A stretch of DNA of 64,000 nucleotides from Nocardia crassostreae (GTDB lineage Bacteria; Actinomycetota; Actinomycetes; Mycobacteriales; Mycobacteriaceae), in contig NZ_BDCH01000017.1 of NCBI RefSeq assembly GCF_001613405.1, positions 425,644-489,643 of the forward strand. The letters are read 5' to 3'. The position numbers and the translations under genes are program-made. Positions within the stretch are counted from its first letter, which is position 1; every line of letters starts with the position of its first letter. The notes under the pieces were generated by a model, which made no database searches, was not told the origin of the DNA, and was given only the letters and a program-made list of their open reading frames with translations. Below, one piece after another: positions 17,323-24,854 of the stretch.

Positions 17323-18330
17323 TCAGGCCGCCCGGACCCGCCCGCTCCGCTCCGGTTCCGAGCGATACCGCGTGGTCGGGCCGTCGATGCCGAGCACCTT
17401 CCACACCCGCTTGGCCACCGGATTCATCAAGCCGATCCGCGTGGCCAGCGTCCGCACATCACCGAAGTAGCCCGCGAAGGTCTCCTTGGAATCGGGCAGC
17501 CCGAAGAAGACCTCCCTGCGCACCGCCGCCGGGATGCCGAACTCCCGGAAGAACGCCCGCGGCGGCACGACGATGGCCCGCCCGCCGATCCACATGACGA
17601 TCGGGAACGCCAGCGAGAGCACGAACTTGTTCACCGTATTCGACTGCGGCACATGATGTTCCAGGAACTCGTGCGCGAAGGAGATATGCCGGGCCTCCTC
17701 GGCGATGTGAATCGCCATGACGCCGCGCATGATCGGATGCACGTCCTCGCCCGCGCACAGGATGGCCTTCTGAATGTGGTCGATCGGCTCCTCACCGGAG
17801 AGCACCGCGATGAAGAACAGATTCGGGAACAGCGCCGCCAGCGGCGGCACCACATAGGTGAGCCGCTTGAGGATGGGCCCCATGCCCGGCACGTCCTTGC
17901 CGATGCGGTTCACCATCTCCTGGAACATGAGGGTGTGATTGCACTCCTCGATGACCCCGTGGGTGCAGTAGCGGAACTCCGGCGACCCATTGGGCAGCTT
18001 GAAGGTGTGCTGCACCATGCCGCCGATGAGCAGCGTCTCGAACTGCAGGCCCACCTTGGCGATATTCGCCTGCCGCCACAGCCCGATATCGATCTTGGCC
18101 TGCTCGGGCAGCGCGCGATACCAGGGATGCCGCCCGAACATATCGCCGGACTCCGGGAGAATCCACCGCCTGTCGTTCGCATCGACCTCGAAATCGGGGT
18201 TGTCCCAATCGATATCGGTGAACGGATCGAAGTGTTTGTCCACCGACCCCTGCGACAGCAGGAGCAGCTTCTCGGCGTATTGCCGAGCCAGCGCGACCAC
18301 GGGATCGGTCTTCACGGGTGCCGACGTCAT
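17323..18330 (-). CDS. AurF-family diiron oxygenase
   Basis: This 335-residue protein has the full ligand set of the AurF p-aminobenzoate N-oxygenase family: Glu98, Glu129 and His132 in HGVIEECNH, Glu181 in SGEEP, and His208, Glu212 and His215 in IHIAEEARH. The spacings H-x3-E-x2-H and 27 residues from Glu181 to His208 match AurF. Such enzymes oxidise arylamines to nitro compounds, though many mycobacterial relatives have unknown substrates. It lies 95 bp ahead of the EthA-like gene on the same strand and diverges from the PucR regulator, so the three probably form one regulated unit. Confidence 0.82.
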   Translation of the reverse strand: MTSAPVKTDPVVALARQYAEKLLLLSQGSVDKHFDPFTDIDWDNPDFEVDANDRRWILPESGDMFGRHPWYRALPEQAKIDIGLWRQANIAKVGLQFETLLIGGMVQHTFKLPNGSPEFRYCTHGVIEECNHTLMFQEMVNRIGKDVPGMGPILKRLTYVVPPLAALFPNLFFIAVLSGEEPIDHIQKAILCAGEDVHPIMRGVMAIHIAEEARHISFAHEFLEHHVPQSNTVNKFVLSLAFPIVMWIGGRAIVVPPRAFFREFGIPAAVRREVFFGLPDSKETFAGYFGDVRTLATRIGLMNPVAKRVWKVLGIDGPTTRYRSEPERSGRVRAA

Positions 18331-18362
18331 TGTCAGGGCCTCTCCAGAGACAGCAATTTAGA

Positions 18363-18379
18363 TGTACCTCATGGTTACA
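18363..18379. promoter_or_regulatory. Candidate operator between AurF-like and PucR genes
   Basis: The sequence TGTACCTCATGGTTACA is an imperfect inverted repeat (TGTA-C and G-TACA arms around 5 bases) in the 139-bp divergent gap 18331-18469. Its position fits a regulator of the AurF-like gene. The evidence is symmetry and position only. Confidence 0.35.
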
Positions 18380-18469
18380 CCTACATAGACGGCCCGTCAA
18401 CAGCCTATTGTGTCTCGCACCACACTCCCCCGCACGAGACGGCCGAGCCCCTCGGGAGATCATCGGACC

Positions 18470-19663
18470 ATGGATTCCCCCCGGCCCGGCGCCTTCATGA
18501 TTCGCGCCTGCACCGCGCTGCTCGCGCGGCTCGACGAGGTGGTGGACCGAGTGGCCGATGAGATCCAGCAGATGGAGCCCGTTTACGGGGAGTTGCGGCT
18601 GGTCGGACGGGAGGAGCTCATTCGGTCCAACAAGGCCAATCTGTCGGCCGTGCTCGGCTTCCTCGCCGGGAAGCCGGGCATCCATCTGGGCACGCCCCGC
18701 GATACCGGGTATCGGCGCGCGGAGATCGGGGTGCCGCTGCCCGCGGTGCTGCGGGCGTATCGCATCGGGTCCGGAGTGATCTGGGACGAGTTGCTGGCCG
18801 AGACGCACAATGACCCGGCGGACAATCGGGCGCTGCTGCTGGCGGCCGCGGAGGTCTGGCAGTTGGTGGACGACTACTCCCAGGCCCTGACCGCCGGGTA
18901 TCAGGAGGCGGTCGCCGAACAGCTGCGGCGCGATGCCCGCGCGCACGATGCCGCGCTGGACGCGGTGCTCACCGGGCAGGTGGAGGGCGCCCGGCTCTGG
19001 GAGTGCGCGCGCACGCTGGGGCTGCCGCCGCAGGGCAGCTTCGCGGTGGTGGCGGCCACGGATGCCGAAGCCGCCGAATCGCTTCCGGGCATCGGGAAGG
19101 CGCTCACGGTGCTGGGCGTCTCCTCCGCGTGGCGGGTGCGGGTCGACGGTCAGGTCGGAATCGTGGTTCTCACATCGCGATTCACCGAGCAGCGGTTGCT
19201 CGCGATCCTGTCCGAACGCGCTCTCGGACGGGTGGGGATCAGCTCGCCGTTCGCGACCCTGACCGAGGCGCCCGCCGCGCTGCGGCAGTCGGAGTTGGCG
19301 TGCGCCGCAACCCAACCCGGCTCGCGCGAAGTGCTGCGCTACGACGATGCCCTGCTCCCGGTCCTGCTGGCCGGTTCACCCGAGGTCGCCACGGCGCTGT
19401 TCCGCACGGTGCTGGGCCCGGTGCTCGCGCTGCCCGCGCACGACCGCGACACCCTGCTGGACACCCTGCGCGCCTGGTTCGCCCACGACGGCGAGGTCTC
19501 GGCCATCGCGGCGGCCCAGTTCTGTCACCGCAATACGGTGCGCCTGCGGCTCAATCGTGTCGCCACGCTGACCGGCCGCCGCCTCACCTCCCCGCGCTCC
19601 GCCACCGAGATCCAGCTGGCGCTGGCGGCGCATCGGATCTTCGGCGGCGGCCTCCGCGGCTGA
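18470..19663 (+). CDS. PucR/CdaR-type transcriptional regulator
   Basis: From the ATG at 18470 the protein has 397 residues. The C-terminal 60 residues (DTLRAWFAHDGEVSAIAAAQ, then FCHRNTVRLRLNRVATLTGR) are the PucR helix-turn-helix, which typically reads H-x-N-T-V-x-Y-R-L-x-R-I. The N-terminal 170 residues resemble the RsbT co-antagonist-like domain often found in actinobacterial PucR proteins, followed by a GGDEF-like degenerate middle domain. It is divergent from the AurF-like gene, its most likely target. The start could also be the ATG at 18497. Confidence 0.8.
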   Translation: MDSPRPGAFMIRACTALLARLDEVVDRVADEIQQMEPVYGELRLVGREELIRSNKANLSAVLGFLAGKPGIHLGTPRDTGYRRAEIGVPLPAVLRAYRIGSGVIWDELLAETHNDPADNRALLLAAAEVWQLVDDYSQALTAGYQEAVAEQLRRDARAHDAALDAVLTGQVEGARLWECARTLGLPPQGSFAVVAATDAEAAESLPGIGKALTVLGVSSAWRVRVDGQVGIVVLTSRFTEQRLLAILSERALGRVGISSPFATLTEAPAALRQSELACAATQPGSREVLRYDDALLPVLLAGSPEVATALFRTVLGPVLALPAHDRDTLLDTLRAWFAHDGEVSAIAAAQFCHRNTVRLRLNRVATLTGRRLTSPRSATEIQLALAAHRIFGGGLRG

Positions 19664-19666
19664 GCC

Positions 19667-21469
19667 TCAGGAGTAGATGGCGCCCACCTCGGCGGCGTAC
19701 TTCTCCAGCACCACGGCGCGCTTGAGCGACATCTTCGGGGTGAGCTCCCCCGTCTCCTGGGTCCAGTCCGTCGTGAGAATGCGAATCTTCTTGATGGACT
19801 CCGCCTTCGAGACCTTGGCATTGGTATCGGCCACGGCGGCATTGATTTCGGCCAGCAGCGCCGGATGGTCGATCAGGGTCTCGATGGAGGTCTCCGCGGC
19901 GACGCCGTTGCGCTGCTTCCAGCCGGGCAGGGTCTCCGGATCGAGGGTGATGAGCACGGCCACGAACGGCTTGTTGTCGCCGACCACCATGCACTGGCTG
20001 ATGAGCGGGTGGGCGCGCAGGGAATCCTCCATCGGCGCCGGGGAGACGTTCTTACCGGCGGCGGTCACGATGATTTCCTTCTTGCGGCCGGTAATGGACA
20101 GGAAGCCGTCGGCATCCAGCGCGCCCAGATCGCCGGTGTGGAACCAGCCGTCGGACAGGGCTTCCGCGGTGGCGGCGTCGTTCTTCCAGTAGCCGTCGAA
20201 GACCACATTGCCCTTGAGCAGGACCTCGCCGTCCTCGGCAATGCGCACGGCATTGCCCTCGATGGGCAGGCCCACCGTGCCGACCCGCATGTGGGTGCCG
20301 GTGTTCACGGTGATGGCGGCGCTGGTCTCGGTGAGTCCGTAACCCTCGAAGACGGGAATGCCGACGCCGCGGAAGAAGTGGCCAAGCCGAGCGCCCAGCG
20401 GGCCGCCGCCGGAGACCGCGCCCTCGCACCGGCCGCCCAGGGCCGCACGGAGTTTCGAGTACACCAGCTTGTCGAAGACGGCGTGCTTGACCCGCAGTCC
20501 CAGACCCGGCCCGCCGGACTGCTGGGCCTCGCTCCAGGCAATGGCGGTGGCGGCGGCGAGATCGAAGACGCGGCCCTTGCCCGCATCGTGGGCCTTCTGC
20601 TTGGCGCCATTGAAGACCTTCTCGAACACGCGCGGCACCGCCAGGATGAAATGCGGCCGGAACGCGGCGAACTGATCGGTCAGGGTGGTCCAGTCGGAGG
20701 TGTGCGCGACGGTGACCTTGGCGGCCAGGGCGCCCACCGCGATGGCGCGCGCGAAGACGTGCGCCAGCGGCAGGAACATGAGCGTGGACTGCCCCTCCTT
20801 CATGAGGTGGCGCAGCGCGATCTTGCCGGAGGCGGATTCGGCGAGCAGGTTGGCATGGGTGAGGACCACGCCCTTGGGGCGGCCGGTGGTGCCGGAGGTA
20901 TAGATGAGGGTGGCCGGGGAGGCGGCGCGCACCTGGGCGCGGCGCTCGGCGAGCACCTCGTCGCCGATGGACTTGCCGCGCTCCACGAGTTCGGCCAACG
21001 CGCCCGCCTCGATGGACAGCGTCTCCCGCAGATCCGGGGTGCTGATCTCGGCCACGACGGCCGCATGCCGGTCGTTCTCGACGAGCAGCAGTTTGGTGGC
21101 GGAGTCCTCGAGAATCCAGCGGGCCTGTTCGGTGGCCAAGGAATCGTAGATGGCGACTGTGCACACCCCGGCGGTCCAGATGGCGTAGTCGATGAGGGTC
21201 CATTCATAGCGGGTGGCGGCCATGATGGCCACGCGATCGCCCGCCTCGATACCGGCGGCGATGAGGCCCTTGGCCAGCGCCCGCACCTCGGTGGCGAACC
21301 GCGCCGCGGTGATATCGCTCCAGCCGCCGCTCACCGGTTTCCGGAAGGCCACGAAATCGGGGGAGTTCGCGGCGAGATCGTCGACGACATCGGTCAGCGC
21401 CGCATCCTCGGCCAGGGTGTAGGACACCGGCGCCTCGAATTCGCGTGGAGCAACCGTGGTGGAAACCAT
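19667..21469 (-). CDS. fadD15: Long-chain fatty acid-CoA ligase, FadD15-like
   Basis: The 600-residue AMP-forming enzyme has the P-loop-like PATLIYTSGTTGRPKGVVLTH, the A5 motif YGLTETSA, the A7 DGWFHTGDLGALDADGFL, the A8 ITGRKKEIIVTAAGKNVSP and the A10 lysine region GELTPKMSLKR. Length and sequence pattern (RVFEKVFNGAKQKAHDAGKG, VSGGGPLGARLGHFFRG) agree closely with mycobacterial FadD15, which activates long-chain fatty acids to CoA thioesters. The ATG at 21469 with AGAGAGG upstream is preferred over the open frame that continues to 21565. It is 186 bp downstream of the OhrR-like gene and almost abuts the convergent PucR gene. Confidence 0.85.
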   Translation of the reverse strand: MVSTTVAPREFEAPVSYTLAEDAALTDVVDDLAANSPDFVAFRKPVSGGWSDITAARFATEVRALAKGLIAAGIEAGDRVAIMAATRYEWTLIDYAIWTAGVCTVAIYDSLATEQARWILEDSATKLLLVENDRHAAVVAEISTPDLRETLSIEAGALAELVERGKSIGDEVLAERRAQVRAASPATLIYTSGTTGRPKGVVLTHANLLAESASGKIALRHLMKEGQSTLMFLPLAHVFARAIAVGALAAKVTVAHTSDWTTLTDQFAAFRPHFILAVPRVFEKVFNGAKQKAHDAGKGRVFDLAAATAIAWSEAQQSGGPGLGLRVKHAVFDKLVYSKLRAALGGRCEGAVSGGGPLGARLGHFFRGVGIPVFEGYGLTETSAAITVNTGTHMRVGTVGLPIEGNAVRIAEDGEVLLKGNVVFDGYWKNDAATAEALSDGWFHTGDLGALDADGFLSITGRKKEIIVTAAGKNVSPAPMEDSLRAHPLISQCMVVGDNKPFVAVLITLDPETLPGWKQRNGVAAETSIETLIDHPALLAEINAAVADTNAKVSKAESIKKIRILTTDWTQETGELTPKMSLKRAVVLEKYAAEVGAIYS

Positions 21470-21655
21470 CTGGTGACGACCTCTCTGTTTCACCGCGCGC
21501 CGGACGCCCCCGTCCGGCTTGCGGGCACACTGGTGAACCGGGCCGTTTCCGGTCCGGGCCACCATGCTCTGTCGGTGCGCCGTAGATCACAATGTGCGCG
21601 CGACCATGACGGCGGCCCACGGAATGTGCGCCCGCCCACCCGGGCTCGGTGCTGA

Positions 21656-22078
21656 TTACCGCGCGCGGGCCGCGGCCACCACGGCGTCGAGGCGCGTACC
21701 GAGCGCCTTGATGCGATCGCGCAGAGCGGTGACGTCCTCGATCGGCATGCCGACCCGATCCAGCACGGTGTGGATCATGTCCTGCGCGCCGCGCTGCAGC
21801 TCCCGGCTGGCGGGAGTGGCACGCAGGATGACCGCGCGCCCGTCGGCCTCGCTGCGCACGCTCTCCACCAGACCGCGCGTCTGTAGCCGCCCGACCAGCG
21901 GGGACACCGTCCCGTAGTCGAGGTGGAAGTGCTCGCCGAGCTCCTTCACGGTGATGCCGGGCCGCTCCCACAGCGCCAGCAGCACCAGGTACTGCGGATA
22001 GGTGAGGTTCATATCGTCCAGGAACGGACGGTACGCGGCGGTCATGGACCGCGACGTGGAGTACAGCGCGAAGCACAA
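21656..22078 (-). CDS. OhrR-like MarR family regulator
   Basis: The core MCFALYSTSRSMTAAYRPFL, then LTYPQYLVLLALWERPGITV, and the winged helix LDYGTVSPLVGRLQTRGLVE match organic-hydroperoxide sensor OhrR. The Cys at position 2 corresponds to the redox-sensing cysteine. The first usable codon is TTG at 22078, immediately before that Cys. The same frame stays open to a stop at 22163-22165 and upstream encodes DYALLSLGAQL, which resembles the usual OhrR N-terminus. The true start is therefore probably further upstream at a non-standard codon. No ohr gene lies nearby; the neighbour is fadD15. Confidence 0.75.
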   Translation of the reverse strand: MCFALYSTSRSMTAAYRPFLDDMNLTYPQYLVLLALWERPGITVKELGEHFHLDYGTVSPLVGRLQTRGLVESVRSEADGRAVILRATPASRELQRGAQDMIHTVLDRVGMPIEDVTALRDRIKALGTRLDAVVAAARAR

Positions 22079-22163
22079 CTGCGCGCCCAGGGACAGCAGT
22101 GCGTAATCGATCTCCGCGTCCGCTCCGTCCCGGCGCCCCTCGGGTCCGGCAGGCGGATTCTCT

Positions 22164-22180
22164 TACATTACTGCACTGTA
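22164..22180. promoter_or_regulatory. Candidate OhrR-type operator
   Basis: TACATTACTGCACTGTA has TACA/TGTA ends, as in the OhrR consensus TACAATT-AATTGTA, and lies about 85 bases upstream of the OhrR-like coding region. It overlaps the last codons of the aminotransferase gene. The centre does not match the consensus well, so this is tentative. Confidence 0.25.
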
Positions 22181-23181
22181 CTGCGTATGGCGTCGAGCAC
22201 CGTCTCCGTGGCCGCCCGGTCGCCGACGGTAATGCGGATCCCGGTCGGATAGTGCTTGACGTGGATGTCGGCGCCCGCCAAGGCGGTTCCGACGCGATCG
22301 ATATCCGGGGCGGGCAGGGTCAGATACGAGAAGTTGGCATGGCTTTCCGGGACCGACAGGCCCAGCGCCCGCAGTCCGCCGGTGAGGCGCTGCCGGTGGC
22401 CGCCGATGGTGGCCACCCGGGCCGCGATCTCGGGTTCGGCCTCGTAGCTGGCCCGCACGGCGACCTCGGCGAGGGCGTTCATCCCGAAGGGCAACTGCCA
22501 CCGGGCTATTCGGGCAATGAGCTCCGGATCGCCGAGCGCGTACCCGACGCGCAGCGCGGCCAGCCCGTAGGCCTTCGAAAAGGTGCGCAGGACAATCAGA
22601 TTCGGAAAACGATCGAGCAGCGCCGCCACATCGGCCCGTTCCGCGCCCAGGACGAAATCCACGTACGCCTCGTCCAGCACGACCGGGACCGATGCGGGCA
22701 CCCGGCGCAGGAATGCCTCCAATTCCGCTGGGGCGACGAGTGTTCCGGTCGGATTGTGCGGACTGCACAGCACCACCAGCCGGGTGCGCTCGTCCACCGC
22801 CCGCGCCATGGCGGCCAGATCCTGCCGCCCGTCACCGGTCAGCGGGACCGCGACCGGATGGCCACCGGCCATGGCGGTCAGGATCGGATAGCCGTCGAAG
22901 GTCGGCGTGGCCATGACGACATGCGCTCCGCCGGAACCGAACTCCAGCACGATGTGCATGATCACCCCGGTGGCTCCCGCGCCCACCACCACCCGCTCGG
23001 GCGCCAGGCCGAGCCGTTCGGCGATCAGCCGCGGCAGTCGCTGCGGCAGGAACTCCGGATACCGGTTCGCCGAGGCCAGGGCGCGCGCCAGCGCCGCGCG
23101 CACGGACGGCGGTGGGCCGTAGGGATTCTCATTGAGCTGGAGCCGATGGCCGAGCCGGTTCGCCGCGGCCGCCGGGCCCAT
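22168..23181 (-). CDS. Histidinol-phosphate aminotransferase-like PLP enzyme
   Basis: The 337-residue protein has the HisC/Pat pattern: LNENPYGPPPSV, Asn143 in SPHNPTGTL, Asp170 in VVLDEAYVDF, Lys203 in RTFSKAYGLAALRVGY and a C-terminal Arg in YPTGIRITVG. No his genes are nearby, so a role in histidine synthesis is unlikely; aromatic or other amino acid transamination is more plausible. The ATG at 23181 starts one base after the KAS III stop (TGATATG), which couples it to the operon. An upstream ATG at 23226 would overlap the KAS gene by 44 bases and is disfavoured. Confidence 0.78.
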   Translation of the reverse strand: MGPAAAANRLGHRLQLNENPYGPPPSVRAALARALASANRYPEFLPQRLPRLIAERLGLAPERVVVGAGATGVIMHIVLEFGSGGAHVVMATPTFDGYPILTAMAGGHPVAVPLTGDGRQDLAAMARAVDERTRLVVLCSPHNPTGTLVAPAELEAFLRRVPASVPVVLDEAYVDFVLGAERADVAALLDRFPNLIVLRTFSKAYGLAALRVGYALGDPELIARIARWQLPFGMNALAEVAVRASYEAEPEIAARVATIGGHRQRLTGGLRALGLSVPESHANFSYLTLPAPDIDRVGTALAGADIHVKHYPTGIRITVGDRAATETVLDAIRSTVQ

Positions 23182-23182
23182 A

Positions 23183-24193
23183 TCAGCGCCCGCCCCAGCG
23201 CACCGCCGCGGCCGCGGCGAAATCACCCGCGTGCGCGAAACCGGCGAACATCACCAGCGATCCGGCGGGCGCCCGGCCCTCGTCCACGGCGCGGTCGAAG
23301 GTCACCGGAATGCCCGCGGCGAACAGGTTTCCGCATTCGTCGAAGGTGTCGGGATGCCGCTCCGGCGGCAGCAGCAGCGCATCGCGCCAGTTGCGCAGGA
23401 AGGCCCGGTTGGGCTGATTGGTGACCAGCAGATCCAGCTCGTCGGAGCGCACGCCGAGCCGCCCGCACACCGCGTGCGCGACCTCCGGCACGATGCGGTT
23501 GCCGCGTCCCAGCACCTTGGCGATCCGGGATTCGGTGAAGCCGACGTGCATCTGCCCGCTGCCCGCCTCCCAGTAGCGGCGCGGCGGATCGGCGATGACG
23601 GTCATCTGCCCCGCGAACTCGGGCAAGTGTTTGGTCTCGATATCGAGAATGGGCGAATCCCCGGATTTCACCAGCAATCCCGCGCCTGCGCCGTCACCGG
23701 GAATGGCCGCCTGGGGCTTGCCGCGCACCTGCTCCTGGGTGAACACCTGACCGGCAGCGTTCTGCACGGTCACCACGAGCGCCGCCCGGGCCGCGCTGCC
23801 CAGCAGCAGCTGCCGGGCCAGTTTCATACCGTGCACGAAGGCCGCGCAGCCGCCGTTGTGCAGGTCGATCAGCCATTCGGGCCGGATGCCGAGCCGCGCG
23901 GCGACCTCACCGCCATTGCCCACGATGGCGGTCTCGGGCAGCTGGGTGTGCACGATGAGAATATCGATCTCGCCCAGTACATCCCGGCCCTGCCGCGCCA
24001 GAATGGGGGCCACCGCCCGCTCGGCCATATCGGCGGGCGTCTCCCCCGCCGCGATGTGGCGGCGGAACTTGGGGGCCTTGAACATAATGTTGGCGGTGAC
24101 GTCCTCGGGATCCGCGTACTGCGCGAAATAGTCCGCGGGAACGATGTTCTCGGGCAGATATCCGGCGACGTCGATCAGGCTGACCGCATTCAT
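23183..24193 (-). CDS. KAS III (FabH-like) family protein with an altered catalytic triad
   Basis: This 336-residue thiolase-fold protein keeps the nucleophile Cys116 in LHNGGCAAFVHG and the Asn289 region ECGNLFAAGIPV. Where FabH enzymes have HQAN the sequence is NQPN (259-262), so the catalytic His is replaced by Asn259. Loss of that His argues against normal decarboxylative condensation and for acyl transfer or another reaction. The ATG at 24193 follows the SRPBCC stop by one base (TGATATG) and its own stop is one base from the aminotransferase ATG. It is the third gene of the four-gene operon. Confidence 0.78.
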   Translation of the reverse strand: MNAVSLIDVAGYLPENIVPADYFAQYADPEDVTANIMFKAPKFRRHIAAGETPADMAERAVAPILARQGRDVLGEIDILIVHTQLPETAIVGNGGEVAARLGIRPEWLIDLHNGGCAAFVHGMKLARQLLLGSAARAALVVTVQNAAGQVFTQEQVRGKPQAAIPGDGAGAGLLVKSGDSPILDIETKHLPEFAGQMTVIADPPRRYWEAGSGQMHVGFTESRIAKVLGRGNRIVPEVAHAVCGRLGVRSDELDLLVTNQPNRAFLRNWRDALLLPPERHPDTFDECGNLFAAGIPVTFDRAVDEGRAPAGSLVMFAGFAHAGDFAAAAAVRWGGR

Positions 24194-24194
24194 A

Positions 24195-24854
24195 TCAGAC
24201 CATCCATTCCGGCTTGATGGGCAGACCGTTGGCATGCCGGTGTTCGCAAATGGCTTTGAGATTGCGCAATTCCAGGAGATGACCGGCGGCGAAGAGATGC
24301 CAGAAATCGCCGACCCACACCGGGCGGTCCGGCGGCGCGGTCTCGGGGTGGCCGTTCGCGTCGTAGAACGGGTGGTGGCAATTGGTCCACAGCACCACCG
24401 ATCCCGGCTTGCCCAGGACCAGTTGCGCGTCGACGACCCGCATGAGGTAGATCATCCACAAGTGCTCGCCCTGATCCCAGGCGCAGTGATAGTCGACGGT
24501 GCGCGCCTCGGGATTGGCGACGGTGCGCGTGTAGATGCGGGTGTGGGAGCCGATGCGGTCGTCGGACACCCACAGGTCCGGCTGCCCGGTGCGCTCGAAA
24601 CCTCGCATGCTGTAGGTCCATTCGCACAGGCTGCGGGTATCGGCCAGATAGGCGTACACCTCGTCCGGCGGTGCGGCGATGTATTCGTTGACGGTGCAGT
24701 ACTCGCCGAAGATCTCGTCGTGCGGGTAGACGGCGCGGGTCATGTCGAGCACCATCGGCATGCCCTCCTTCATGGTCAGCGTCTCGATGCGATAGACGCC
24801 CGGCACCCCCACGTCCGGGACCTCGACGGGTGCGGCGTGCACGGATTCGGTCAT
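24195..24854 (-). CDS. SRPBCC superfamily (START/Bet v 1-like) protein
   Basis: The 219-residue protein shows the helix-grip pattern of SRPBCC proteins: EYIAAPPDEVYAYLADTRSLCEWTYSMRGF near the N-terminus of the domain, and central strands DDRIGSHTRIYTRTVANPEARTVDY and GSVVLWTNCHHPFYD. Family members bind hydrophobic ligands and include polyketide cyclases. Three consecutive polar residues CHH in the pocket strand may be functional. The ATG at 24854 overlaps the ThDP-enzyme TGA as ATGA. Its role is inferred only from the operon: it may bind or cyclise an intermediate. Confidence 0.65.
   Translation of the reverse strand: MTESVHAAPVEVPDVGVPGVYRIETLTMKEGMPMVLDMTRAVYPHDEIFGEYCTVNEYIAAPPDEVYAYLADTRSLCEWTYSMRGFERTGQPDLWVSDDRIGSHTRIYTRTVANPEARTVDYHCAWDQGEHLWMIYLMRVVDAQLVLGKPGSVVLWTNCHHPFYDANGHPETAPPDRPVWVGDFWHLFAAGHLLELRNLKAICEHRHANGLPIKPEWMV

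Noticed and set aside
22168..23181. Assignment of the aminotransferase as HisC of histidine biosynthesis
   Set aside because: No other his gene is present and the gene is locked into a different operon, so only family membership is claimed.
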